Positions 47,982 through 57,650 of a stretch of 64,000 bases of DNA are shown one piece after another. Within the stretch, counting starts at the first letter, position 1. Every line of letters begins with the position of its first letter. Source of the DNA: Nitritalea halalkaliphila LW7 (GTDB lineage: Bacteria > Bacteroidota > Bacteroidia > Cytophagales > Cyclobacteriaceae). The translations under genes and the position numbers were made by a program. The notes beneath the pieces are model-generated. The model made no database searches, was not told where the DNA came from, and was given only the letters and a program-made list of their open reading frames with translations. The stretch spans positions 82,149-146,148 of the forward strand of contig NZ_AJYA01000024.1 in the NCBI RefSeq assembly GCF_000265075.1. The letters run 5' to 3'.

Positions 47982-49667
47982 ATGCAAAGGACGCTTACCC
48001 AGTTTATGGGACTCCTGCTCTTTCTCTTTTTTGGACTGCAAGCCGCCCAGGCACAGCTTATCGTAGGGGATGAAATCATCGAAATTAACGATGAAGAGGG
48101 ATATGTCAACCTCAGCTCGCCCTACACTACTGCGCTGACTTTTTTCTATAACCTCCGTGAGGATAACTTTAATCCCGACTTAGCAGCGCGCACCCTACGC
48201 GGTTACAGCGGCATGTCCGAGACGCAGCGCCTGGATCTGGTCCTCAAATTAAAGCAAATTTTCGATGGGAACGGGGTGCTCGTACGCCTACAAGAGGTAC
48301 CACGCGAAGTGGATTTCCAAGAGGAAAACCAAGGGAGCCAGCCCCGCTACTTTTTTAATGCACAGGCACTTCCACTCGTTTACCTGGAGCTAAAGGACGA
48401 TCGCTGGCAGTTTAGTGCCTTCACGGTGAATCGCATTCCGGAACTCCATAAAGAGACTTTCCCTTTCGGCACGGATCGCCTCCTGAACCTCCTACCGGAG
48501 ATCGGCACAGATAGTTATTTTGGCTTGCACCTTTGGCAGCTCGTTGGCCTTTTCGGGCTGATTTTGCTGCTTTTCCTTGCCCATAAGGTCATGACGATCC
48601 TGCTGGATAGGGGGCTCCTGTACACCCTGCAGTATTTTGGCTACGGAAATGTCGCCGAAAAGTATCTGCTCCCCGTCGCGCGGGTCATCAGTATTTACAT
48701 CATCGTGGAGCTGACATTGCTCTTTATTCGCGTGCTCCAGCTGCCGATCGAGGTGCTTGCTTGGTTGATTTTACTGCTGAATGCCGCCAAGCCCTTCATC
48801 ATCACGGTGGTCTTCTATAAGATCGTGGATATCGTCTCGGCTTATTTCCAGCGCCTGGCGGAGAAAACTACTTCTACCCTAGATGATCAGCTGGTCCCGC
48901 TGCTGCGCAAGACTTTAAAGGCTTTCGTGGTGCTGGTGGGGACGCTGTTTATCCTCAAGCAGGGCCTCCGCGTGGATATCGTGCCTTTCCTGACGGGGCT
49001 TTCTATCGGTGGTTTGGCCTTTGCGCTCGCCGCGCAAGATACCATTAAGAATTTCTTCGGTTCGGTGATGATTTTTATCGATAAGCCTTTTCAGGTAGGG
49101 GACTGGATCACCTCAGGAGATGTGGACGGCACCGTGGAGGAGGTGGGCTTCCGAAGTACCCGCGTGCGCACCTTCCGAAATTCCCTGGTCTACATCCCGA
49201 ATGGCAAAATCGCCGATGCCACCATCGACAACCATGGCCTGCGCCGTTACCGTCGTTTTTATACCAAGTTGACCATCACCTATGATACGCCGCCAGAGCT
49301 GATCGAGGAGTTCGTGCAGGGCCTGCGCGAGATCGTGCGCAAGCATCCAGACACTTGGAAGGACAACTATCACGTGTATTTTAATGACCTGAATGCCTAC
49401 AGCCAGGATATCATGTTTTACATATTCTTTCAGGTGCCCACCTGGGGGGAGGAGTTGCGCGCCCGACATGAGGTGCTGATTCAGGTGGTGCGGCTGGCCA
49501 ATCACCTCGGCGTGCGTTTTGCGTTTCCGACGCAGACGCTGCACATGGAGTCTTTTCCGGAGAAGAAAACGCTGGTGCCTGAGTATGCGCAGAGCGCCAA
49601 AGACTACCAGGAAGCCACAGCAAGGTTCTTTGGCCGGGAGGCCACTAACGGGGACCCCCGACAGTAG
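47982..49667 (+). CDS. MscS-family mechanosensitive ion channel
   Basis: A 561-residue channel with a cleavable signal peptide (ending AAQAQ) and an extra periplasmic N-terminal domain (about 25-175). Four membrane segments fall at about 183-205, 226-252, 258-283 and 305-325, followed by the MscS pore helix and upper beta domain (about 332-370: GLSIGGLAFALAAQDTIKNF, then DKPFQVGDWI). The cytoplasmic domain has RTFRNSLVYIPNGKIADATI. It releases solutes on osmotic downshock. The extra N-terminal domain sets it apart from the small E. coli MscS. Confidence 0.92.
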   Translation: MQRTLTQFMGLLLFLFFGLQAAQAQLIVGDEIIEINDEEGYVNLSSPYTTALTFFYNLREDNFNPDLAARTLRGYSGMSETQRLDLVLKLKQIFDGNGVLVRLQEVPREVDFQEENQGSQPRYFFNAQALPLVYLELKDDRWQFSAFTVNRIPELHKETFPFGTDRLLNLLPEIGTDSYFGLHLWQLVGLFGLILLLFLAHKVMTILLDRGLLYTLQYFGYGNVAEKYLLPVARVISIYIIVELTLLFIRVLQLPIEVLAWLILLLNAAKPFIITVVFYKIVDIVSAYFQRLAEKTTSTLDDQLVPLLRKTLKAFVVLVGTLFILKQGLRVDIVPFLTGLSIGGLAFALAAQDTIKNFFGSVMIFIDKPFQVGDWITSGDVDGTVEEVGFRSTRVRTFRNSLVYIPNGKIADATIDNHGLRRYRRFYTKLTITYDTPPELIEEFVQGLREIVRKHPDTWKDNYHVYFNDLNAYSQDIMFYIFFQVPTWGEELRARHEVLIQVVRLANHLGVRFAFPTQTLHMESFPEKKTLVPEYAQSAKDYQEATARFFGREATNGDPRQ

Positions 49668-49744
49668 GGCTTTAATCCCTCCTCGGAAATGCTTCTACAC
49701 GAATAAAGGGCAGGAATGCGCGTAGCACCACCGCCTTTTTCTGT

Positions 49745-51165
49745 CTAAACGAATAGCCAGGCCCAGACCAGCACGGCGACGATGGCCAGAAGCGGGCCCA
49801 GCAGGATCATCAGGAAGCCACCGGAGCGAAAGGACTTTTGTTCGATCATTCCTGTAGCGAAGGCGATGGCATTTGACGGCGTGGAAACGGGCAGGAGCAG
49901 GCGCAGCTGCAGCTGAGTGCCACGATCAGGGGGACGGCTACGCCAAAACTCCCCGGCAGCGAGAGCCCCAGCGGTACCAAGATCGCTGCTGCAGCCGTGT
50001 TACTCATCACATTAGAGATCAGTACACTCAGTAGGCTAAATACGATGACGACACCGAAAATCGGGATCGGCAGCTTGTCCAGCTCCTCCATAATGATGCT
50101 GGTTAGGCCCACATCCACCATGGCGATGCCCAGAGCCAAGCCCCCCGCCACGAGCATCAGTGTATCCCAAGGGAGGCGACGCACATGCTCGGCTTTGATA
50201 ACCTGAAAAAGGGTCAGCAGAACGATCGGGATAGCGGAAGTAGCCGCCACGGGAATACCGTGCAGGGGCTCACTAAGCCACATGCTGACCGTTACGATGA
50301 GGGTGAAAAGGACCGCGTTTACCTCGAAGCGGCTCACCTCACGGCTTTCTTCCTGCAGGCTGCCGAGTGCAACTTCCATCTGTTTAAGCTCAAATTTCCA
50401 GACCAGGAAGCGCCAAAAGAAGTACACGCTCAGCAGGCCCGTCGGCAGCCCGAAGGCCATCCATTCCACGAAGGTGATGCTGATGCCGCGCTCCTGCAGC
50501 GCTCCCACCGCGATGGCATTCGGCGTACTTCCGATAATCGTGCCCATACCGCCCAGGGTGGCTGCCGCTGGGATGCCGATGAGTAGGGCGATGGTGTAGG
50601 GATGCTGCTTTCCCAGGCCTTTGGCCAAAGGCAAAATCGAAGAGATCATCATCGCCGTGGTGGCAGTATTCGACATGACCATGCTGCCCACTGCCGTCGT
50701 GAGCATCAAGCCCAAGAGGAGCCGGTCGGGTTTGGCGCCGAAGCGCCTGATGGTAAACTGGTAAAGCTTGCGGTCTAGGTACACGATGCTCATGGCTTCG
50801 GCCAAGAAAAATCCCCCTAGGAGGAGCCAGATCACATTACTGGTCCAGGTGCCCAAGTAAACATCTACCGGGGTGTAAAAGCCATCCAAGATAAAATCGG
50901 TGCTGAAGCCCACCAGGAGCCCCGCGATGAGGAAAATGCCGACCGCAAAGGGCGGAATCGCTTCTGTCACCCAGAGCCCGATCGCCAGCAGGGCCATAAA
51001 AAACACGTAATTTACCCCGTCATCATAGCCGAGCTGCCGGAAGAAGTAGGTGATGAAAAGCGCTAAAAGAAAATTGCCGGCAAAGGTCGAGGTGGTAAAA
51101 ATCCAATTCAGGCGCAGGCGACGATACAGTCGGGCTGCCGCGTGTCGAGAGTCGTTGTAGGCCAT
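49745..51165 (-). CDS. DASS/SLC13-family anion:sodium symporter, frame break near the C-terminus
   Basis: Reconstructed to about 473 residues. A polytopic transporter of di/tricarboxylate or sulfate type, with the two family motifs SNTATTAMMISSI and SNTAAAAILVPL. It also has GSTPNAIAVGAL and, after repair, PVSTPSNAIAFATGMI. One C lost at the GCC mirrored by 49900-49901 creates a false stop at 49846; with it restored the frame runs on through a last membrane helix to 49745. The substrate is uncertain. It is convergent with the MscS gene. Confidence 0.88.
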
Positions 51166-51251
51166 TGTGGTTGGAGCTGGTCAGTGGCCTTAAAATTAGG
51201 TAACAATAAAAAATAAACCTAATCTAGTAGGAAAAAACCAGTACGTTCCCA

Positions 51252-51602
51252 CTAAAGTGTAGCAGAAGCCAGCTCGCGTCGTAGGACTTGTAGTAGGCTG
51301 ATCACCTGCTCGATACGCGCCTGAAGTTCTTCGGTCCAAGTGGCGGCTTTACCGGAAGCCTCCAGGTAGACTACTTCCTGCACCAGGGACTTGGGTACGC
51401 CAAGCATCACCAAGTTGGGCTTAATTTTATGCGCGAAATTATAGAGAAGGGCGGGATCTTGTGCGCTGCTGGCATGGCTGAAGGCCGCAGTGCTTTCCTC
51501 ACACAGCAGTAAAAATTCATCCACCACCTGCTGCATCAGTTCCTGATCGTGGTCGGTGATTTCTTTCAAATAGCCAAAGTCGTACATCGGTTCATTCTTC
51601 AT
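51252..51602 (-). CDS. Stand-alone Hpt (histidine phosphotransfer) protein
   Basis: A 116-residue all-helical protein with the phosphotransfer motif FAHKIKPNLVMLG; His58 is the phosphorylated residue in the family. The first helices (YLKEITDHDQELMQQVVDEF) also match. Stand-alone Hpt proteins carry phosphate between hybrid kinases and response regulators. No kinase is adjacent, so it probably serves one elsewhere; the LytTR regulator at 42823 is not a close neighbour. Confidence 0.85.
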   Translation of the reverse strand: MKNEPMYDFGYLKEITDHDQELMQQVVDEFLLLCEESTAAFSHASSAQDPALLYNFAHKIKPNLVMLGVPKSLVQEVVYLEASGKAATWTEELQARIEQVISLLQVLRRELASATL

Positions 51603-51673
51603 GGTGTGCGGGTGAAGTTAGTAGATAAGCACGGCAAGCCCCATTTTTTTCGATGAAGCAGCCTGATTTTTCG

Positions 51674-51698
51674 ATCAAATAAAGGCATAAAAGCCTTT
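51674..51698 (-). terminator. Probable terminator of the redox/glycosyltransferase cluster
   Basis: AAAGGC (51681-51686) and GCCTTT (51693-51698) form a 6-bp stem with a 6-base loop, 15 bases after the last gene of the cluster. On the minus strand it is followed by TATTTGATCG, only partly T-rich. Confidence 0.45.
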
Positions 51699-51712
51699 GG
51701 AAACTAGCCTTA

Positions 51713-52404
51713 TTATTTTTTCGGCCGGTACTTGTACAGCGTGTACAGAATCTTGTAGCCGGCGCCGATCACGCCCGAAACAGTACCGCTGACCTTCGAA
51801 ATGCCGATCCGTTTTTTGTAGTTTACCGCCACTTCTGTGTGGCGCAAGCCCCTCTGGTGGGCCTTAATTTGCATCTCGATGGTCCAGCCGAAGTTTTCGT
51901 CCACCATGTTCAGGTCGAGGAGATCCTGAAAGAAAATAGCCCGAAAGGGGCCCAAATCGGTGTAGTGCGCTCCATAGACGCGGCGCAGCAAAAAGGTGGC
52001 GAGTTTATTGCCAAAACGCTGGGGAAGGGTCATGCTTCCCTTCTCGCGGCGGCCAAGTCGCGGGAGCCGATCACCAGGCGCGCCTTGCCCTCCAGCAGGG
52101 GGGCCACCACCAGGGGCAGCTCCTCCGGGTAGTCGCTGAAGTCGGCATCGATGAAGACTAAAATGTCGGGGGGGCTTTTCAGCTCGCGCAAATAGGCGAT
52201 GCCCGTCAAGCAAGCCTTGCCATAGCCTTTTTGGGGCTCATCCAGCACGAGAGCACCGGCCTCCTCGGCCACCTCCCGCGTGCGGTCGCGGGAGCCGTTA
52301 TTTACTACGATGACCTGGCGGACCAGCTCTTTGGGCAGCGCCCGCACCACTTGGCCTACGGCATTTTCTTCGTTAAAAGCGGGGATTAAGACATCTATCA
52401 ACAT
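51713..52404 (-). CDS. Glycosyltransferase family 2 (dolichol-phosphate-mannose-synthase-like), frame break inside
   Basis: Reconstructed to about 230 residues. GT-A fold: VLIPAFNEENAVGQVVRAL at the start, VVNNGSRDRTREVAE, and the metal-binding DADFSDYPE. Later LGPFRAIFFQDLLDL and the acceptor-side residues FGWTIEMQIKAHQRGLRHTE. One G lost at the GG mirrored by 52053-52054 splits it; restored, GSRDLGRREKGSMTLPQRF is continuous and fits the family. It lacks C-terminal membrane helices, so it is probably membrane-associated and uses a polyprenyl-phosphate acceptor. It ends the six-gene cluster. Confidence 0.85.
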
Positions 52405-52440
52405 GGATACAGGTGATTTGTGGTTCGAAAGAGGTGTGAA

Positions 52441-53900
52441 TCAGCTACTACGGAAAGAGGCGATGCTGACCAAGCCGAAGCCCAGGCAGAGCATGCCGTG
52501 GAAGAGTAGGAGTTCGCGGGTGCCCGTCCACCAGCCTAGCAGCACCATGCCGCCAAAGACTAAAAAGAGGCCAAACTCCACGTAGGTGCTCAGGGGAATA
52601 CGGAAGCGGTGATACACGTTTTGGGCCCAAGCCCCGCGCTGTCCCTCGGCTAAATTATATTTTGGGGTTCGGATAAAAGCTGATTTTTTGCCGCTCAGGC
52701 CCTCCCAGACTGCGCCCGCATTATGCAGGGAAAGTCCCATGGAGACCGAAAGGAAGAGGGGCAGCTCGTAGAGGAAGCGCAGCAGGCTCCCCGGGGTTTT
52801 CGGGCTCAGCGTAAAGTTAGCCACCGCATAGACGGCCGCGATCAGCACAAAGCCCAGCAGGAAGAAAAGGGCTGCCGCATACAGGTCGAAGGGAATGTGT
52901 CCTGCGTAGAAACCCCACCAGAGGGGGATGCTGCTCAGGGCTGTCAGCAGCACGGCGATGAAAATGGTTGCATTCAGCAGGTGTGCCGTGGCGTGGACCT
53001 TCGTCAGCAGGGCTGCAGGGCTACGCCAAACGTTTCGTAAGTGCTTACGGGCACATTCCGCCCCGCCCTTTGTCCAGCGAAACTGCTGGGACTTGATGGC
53101 GGCCATCACAGGAGGGAGCTCCGCAGGGGAGGGCACATCCGGGCGGTACACGAAGCGCCAGCCTTTTTGCTGGGCCCGATAGCTCAGGTCCAGGTCTTCG
53201 GTGAGCGTGTCCGCCTCCCAGTTGCCGGCGTCCAGGATGCAGGCCTTGCGCCAGATCCCGCCCGTGCCATTAAAATTAATGAAGGCACCTGCTTGGTTGC
53301 GGCCCATCTGCTCGACCATAAAATGCGTGTCCAGCGCCAGTGCTTGTAGGCGGGTGAAGAGCGAATAGTGTTCGTTTAGGTGCGTCCAGCGGCTTTGGAC
53401 CAGGCCCACCTCGGGATCCTGAAAGTGAGGCACCATGCGGCGCAGAAAGTCCGGCTCAGGCACGAAGTCCGCATCGAAAATGGCGATCAGCTCGCCTTCT
53501 GCTTGCGCCAGCCCTTCCTTCAGCGCTCCGGCTTTAAAGCTACCCGGTCCTCTCGGTGCAGGTAGCGGAAGCGGACCTCCGGGTAGCGCTGCATCTCCGC
53601 ACGCAGGAGCTCGCCCGTGTCGTCGGTACTGTCGTCGAGCAACTGAATTTCCAGCTTTTCTCGCGGGTAGTCTAGTTGCGCCACCGCAGCCATCAGACGC
53701 TGCACCACATAGCGCTCGTTATAGAGCGGAAGCTGTAGAGTGACGCTGGGGAGGGCCTCATCGGCCAAAGGTTCTGGCGGACGGAATCCCCGCCTGAAGC
53801 GAAAAAACTGCCCCAGCAGGTGCGCCTGCGCCAGACTGTAAAAAGCCACAAAGCTCATCGCCAACAGGTAGATGGCCAGGGCCACATAAAGGAGCCACAT
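52441..53900 (-). CDS. Processive glycosyltransferase family 2, cellulose-synthase-like, frame break inside
   Basis: Reconstructed to about 486 residues. N-terminal membrane helix (LYVALAIYLLAMSFVAFYS), then a GT-A domain with LPLYNERYVVQRLM, LLDDSTDDT, DADFVPEPDF, TEDLDLSYRAQQKGWRF and the QxxRW-type QQFRWTKGG, that is, all elements of CESA-type synthases and related glycan glucosyltransferases. Four to five membrane helices follow (about 310-480). One G lost at the GGG mirrored by 53543-53545 splits it; restored, HREDRGSFKAGALKEG joins. Its start is 1 base from the stop of the polyferredoxin gene. The product glycan is unknown. Confidence 0.88.
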
Positions 53901-53901
53901 G

Positions 53902-55448
53902 TTACTGTTTTATCTTGATGGAATCATTCCCGATGATGATGGGCAGCTCCTCCTGGATACGGCCCGCTTCAGCACCATTTTCCAACTTAAGCACGCCGCG
54001 CGGACAGACGGAAGCACAGACGCCACAACCTACGCAGGAGGAGCGCACGATGTTTTGGCCCCGCTGGGCATACCAGCGCACATCGATGCCCATCTCGCAG
54101 TAGGTGGAACAGTTGCCACAGGAAATGCACTGCCCCCCGTTCGTGGTGATGCGGAAGCGCGATTTAAAGCGCTGCACCAGCCCGAGGTAGGCAGCCAGTG
54201 GGCAGCCAAAGCGGCACCAGACGCGGTTTCCCATAAAGGGATAGAAGCCTGTGCCGATCACCCCGGCGAAGGCTGACCCGATCAGGAAGCCATAGGCGGT
54301 GTGCAGCTGATCTGTCGCGTAGCCCAGAAGGGCAAAGCTGCTGAAATAATTTGCCAAAGTTACGAAAGTCATCCCGACTGCAAAAACCAAAACGCCATGT
54401 ACCAGGTAGCGCTCTACCTGCCAGGCTTTTAAAGATTTATCGGAGAGCTGCCGGTAGGGGTCGCCAGCGGTTTCGGCCAGCCCGCCGCAGCCACAGACCC
54501 AGGAGCAGTACCAGCGCTTGCCATAAAAATAGGTGAAGATGGGCACGGCGATGATGATCAGCAGGATGCCCCAGACCAGCATAAAGAGCCCAAAGCCTCC
54601 CGATGCCAGCATGTCTTCGATGCGGTAGGTGTAGAAAAAGGAGTAGTCTAGCGGCCAAATATTTTTAAAATCGTACCAGGGCTGGTTCAGCAGCACCAGA
54701 ATTTCGGGGAGCAGGAAGGCAAAGCCCAGTTGAAAGAACATGAGGGAGGCCGTGCGCAGGAGGTGGTAGCGGCTATGCCGGTACTTGCGGAACATCCGAA
54801 TGCCCATTACCAGAATGATCAGCGTGTAGAGAAAGCCATAGAGAAACCACTGGGAGGCAGGATTTCCGGAGATGGCTTTGGAAATCGGATCGACCATAAA
54901 CACGGCCTGGTTCAGATAGGCGGGAAACCAGTACAGGATCACATAAAAGCTGATCAGGTAAGTCCCGGTCAATATCCCTAAAACGCCCCGATTTTTCATG
55001 GAGGAGAAGAAAATTCCGGTATGTTTGATGCCTGCGGGCTCTCCGCGGTACAGCGGTAGGATATACAGGAGTCCGCCGAGTACCATCAGGCCCACGGTGA
55101 GGGTGAGCCAGCGCAGGGGGGCTTCCACGGCTCCTCCGGAGGCGGCGCTGCGGCTAAGCGCAAAGTGGTAGTCGTCCCAGATGACCTCGTCCCAGCGCTC
55201 TTCTTGCTTGAGGGCTTCGTTATAGGGTTGGAAAAGGGCATCGTATGCGCTTAGAAAGGCATGGGTGGAAGGGTATTCCTGGCCGTAAAGGGGCTCCAGC
55301 AGCGGCAGCAGGGCTTCCTGATGGATGTCTTTTATCACCGCAGCGGCATCTTCCCGCTCCAGACGGTAGCTGCCCTGAAAGAGCATATAGGTAAACAAGC
55401 CCAAGCCCAAAAGGACAAGAAGGGTTCCGGTTTTTGGAGATAGGTCAT
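53902..55448 (-). CDS. Membrane 4Fe-4S polyferredoxin, NosR/NapH-like, frame break near the start
   Basis: About 515 residues. The likely start is the ATG at 55448, overlapping the stop of the oxidoreductase (ATGA). One A lost in the T5 run 55431-55435 (plus strand) shifts the frame; restored, the N-terminus is MTYLQKTGTLLVLLGLGLF, a membrane helix. A periplasmic segment, about seven membrane helices, and CxxxC motifs WYCSWVCGCGG and WCRFGCPLAAYLG follow, then two 4Fe-4S binding sites, CISCGNCSTYCEMG and CVGCGVCASVCPRG. NosR/NapH/CcoG-type proteins pass electrons across the inner membrane. Partnership with the adjacent FAD enzyme is inferred. Confidence 0.85.
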
Positions 55449-56821
55449 GAGGAAAACAGAAAGCGAAAGAATGATTTTTTTCGGGGCTCGCGGACCGCTA
55501 GGCCTGTGGCGGCACGAAAGGCGGCGCGCACCTTCGGCGCATGTCTGGGGCTAAACTCCGCATCGAAAGAGGCGGACTCCAGCTCCTCCAGCACGCGTGT
55601 GATGGGGTAGCCTGCGCGAAGTGCTTGATCGAAATAGGCATGCCGCAGGCGCCAGCCGAAACTGTTCACGCCTAAAAAGCGGGGGACTGCATCGCTGGAC
55701 GCCTCCTGGCTGAAGAGCAGGCGCAGGGCGATTTTGCCCTCGGGATGCTCCCAGTACAGATCTTGCTCGCCTGCGCGGAGCTCCGCTGGCACATCGCCAT
55801 AGGTTTGGTATTCGATGTCGAAAAACTTGGCCGAATTAAACCAAGGCCCCGGCTTGTACGGGCTGGGATCCTCGGGATGACAGAGGGTATGGGCCAAAGC
55901 CTCTCCCTGCATGCGTCCCGTGTACCAGACCTGCTCCAGGGTTTTGCGCCCCGGCGCAGGAGCTTCCTGAAATTCGGCACAGTCACCGATGGCATAAATG
56001 TCTGCTTCGGAGGTTCTGTTCAGCGCATCTACGCGCACGCCACGGCCGCAGACGATGCCGCTGCCCTCCAGAAAGTCGATGTTAGGTGTCACGCCGATGC
56101 TGATGCCTGCCAGCTGGGCTGGTAGCAGCTCTCCCTTCGAGGTGCGCACGGCACTTACCTGCCCCGTAGCATCCCGAAGGATTTCGCTGGCCTCCGTTTC
56201 CAGGTGCAGCTGCACGCCATGCTCGCGGAGGTGCCGATCGAGGAGCTGTCCCTCGCGGGCATCAAGCACAGTATTCCAAAAGTGCTTTTCGCGCACCAGA
56301 AAATGTACCTGCACCCCTCTGCTGAGTAGCATTTCGGCCCATTCTACGCCGATCAAGCCACCTCCGATCAGGACGGCCTGCTTCAGGTAGGGGCTCATGG
56401 CTTCGAGGCGCTCCAGATCCTGCAAGTGGTAAAGGCCCTGCACGCCTGGACCCTCACTGCCCGGAACAGGGAGCATCCGCGGGCGGGAGCCGCTGGCGAT
56501 GACCAGTATATCATAAGAAAAGGGGCTCTCCTGCCCCTTTAAGCGTAGTACTTTTTCTTTCGGATGGACGGACTCAACGCGTGCCTGTAGCAGCTCCAAG
56601 CGGTTTTTTGGCCAGAAGCTATCCTCGTAGGGCTTGGTATGGGCATAGGTCATGTGTCCCATGTAGATATACATCAGCGCCGTGCGGGAATAAAAATGCG
56701 CGCTTTCTTCGGAGATCAGCGTAATCCGTATGTCTGGATCATAGCGGCGAACGTGACGCGCACAGGTAACCCCCGCGATTCCGTTCCCGATAATGACCAA
56801 ATGCTTATTTTTTCTGCTCAT
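55445..56821 (-). CDS. FAD/NAD(P)-dependent oxidoreductase, rubredoxin- or nitrite-reductase-type
   Basis: A 458-residue two-dinucleotide-fold flavoprotein. FAD site LVIIGNGIAGVTCARHVRR at the N-terminus; NAD(P) site AVLIGGGLIGVEWAEMLLSR near the middle; second FAD contact ADIYAIGDCAEF. These are typical of the NirB N-terminal and rubredoxin/ferredoxin reductase group. The C-terminal about 110 residues are unusual and have no motif I recognise. It overlaps DUF547 by 17 bases and the polyferredoxin gene by 4, so the three are surely co-expressed. The substrate or electron partner may be the polyferredoxin. Confidence 0.88.
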   Translation of the reverse strand: MSRKNKHLVIIGNGIAGVTCARHVRRYDPDIRITLISEESAHFYSRTALMYIYMGHMTYAHTKPYEDSFWPKNRLELLQARVESVHPKEKVLRLKGQESPFSYDILVIASGSRPRMLPVPGSEGPGVQGLYHLQDLERLEAMSPYLKQAVLIGGGLIGVEWAEMLLSRGVQVHFLVREKHFWNTVLDAREGQLLDRHLREHGVQLHLETEASEILRDATGQVSAVRTSKGELLPAQLAGISIGVTPNIDFLEGSGIVCGRGVRVDALNRTSEADIYAIGDCAEFQEAPAPGRKTLEQVWYTGRMQGEALAHTLCHPEDPSPYKPGPWFNSAKFFDIEYQTYGDVPAELRAGEQDLYWEHPEGKIALRLLFSQEASSDAVPRFLGVNSFGWRLRHAYFDQALRAGYPITRVLEELESASFDAEFSPRHAPKVRAAFRAATGLAVREPRKKSFFRFLFSS

Positions 56822-57605
56822 TTAATGACCAATCGTACTCCATATAGCTGATTTTCGCCTTAGGTTCCAGCTTCACCTTCGAATAACGGTTAATATACGC
56901 AATTAAATTCCCATTCTTCGTGAAATCGCCCGTGAACCAAGAGAAAATCTTCGATAGCTCCGCGCGGTCTTTCGTGATTTTATTCCGCTTCGGGTCGTTA
57001 ATGAAGGCGCGCGTCATTTTGTCTAGCTCCTTATCCAAATTTTCTGCCGTAAAAGCGGCATTCATCAGGGGCGGACAGGAGTAAGAGGCACAGTTGATCG
57101 CAAAGTGAATGCGGGGCTCCTCGAACTCCTTGCGTAGGATTTTATGCTCCACCTGGTCCAGCGACATGTCCTCACCACCGATCTGGAAGAATTTCTTGTG
57201 CCAAACGGTATTGACCAGGGGGATTTTTACTTTGGGGTGCAGGTCCTGTATGCTCTTCACGGGGTAGTTGTCCGCGATTAGCTTAATGGTAAAGGCATTG
57301 TACACATTAATCCAGTAGGCGATCTGCTCGGCCTCGGACCAGGTTTTTTTATCCGGCGCACTGCGGCTCAGCGTCTCGAGGTACTTGTCCAGCGCGGCCA
57401 TGTCTTGGATAAATCCTTTATAGTTGACCATGCCTTCGCGGTCCACATGGCGCTGCAGCAGGGTGGTGAAGGGGCTATGGTCGGGGGCTTTGGCGCTCGG
57501 CGCCAAAGGGTCCGTCTCCTTCCCTGCCGCCTGACTATTCGGCTGACAGGCGAGGAAAAACAGGGCCACAAGGCTCAAAAATAGGGGGTTTAGTGTTCGT
57601 TTCAT
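56805..57605 (-). CDS. DUF547 lipoprotein
   Basis: A 266-residue lipoprotein (lipobox LFFLAC, Cys20). DUF547 hallmarks: EQIAYWINVYNAFTIKLI, HKKFFQIGGEDMSLDQVEHK, and the cysteine-containing IHFAINCASYSCPPLMN. The family resembles cysteine-peptidase-like folds, but its role in bacteria is not established to my knowledge. It overlaps the FAD oxidoreductase by 17 bases. The gene before it, on the same strand, is the propeller lipoprotein ending 45 bases upstream. Confidence 0.88.
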   Translation of the reverse strand: MKRTLNPLFLSLVALFFLACQPNSQAAGKETDPLAPSAKAPDHSPFTTLLQRHVDREGMVNYKGFIQDMAALDKYLETLSRSAPDKKTWSEAEQIAYWINVYNAFTIKLIADNYPVKSIQDLHPKVKIPLVNTVWHKKFFQIGGEDMSLDQVEHKILRKEFEEPRIHFAINCASYSCPPLMNAAFTAENLDKELDKMTRAFINDPKRNKITKDRAELSKIFSWFTGDFTKNGNLIAYINRYSKVKLEPKAKISYMEYDWSLNEQKK

Positions 57606-57650
57606 ACTTGCATATACGTATTCGGCTGCCGAAAAGATGTAGCGGGCTCT

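Noticed and set aside
53902..57605. An arsenosugar-type or nitrous-oxide-reduction locus.
   Set aside because: DUF547, a NosR-like protein and glycosyltransferases occur in such loci, but no radical SAM ArsS, nosZ, or other defining gene is present.
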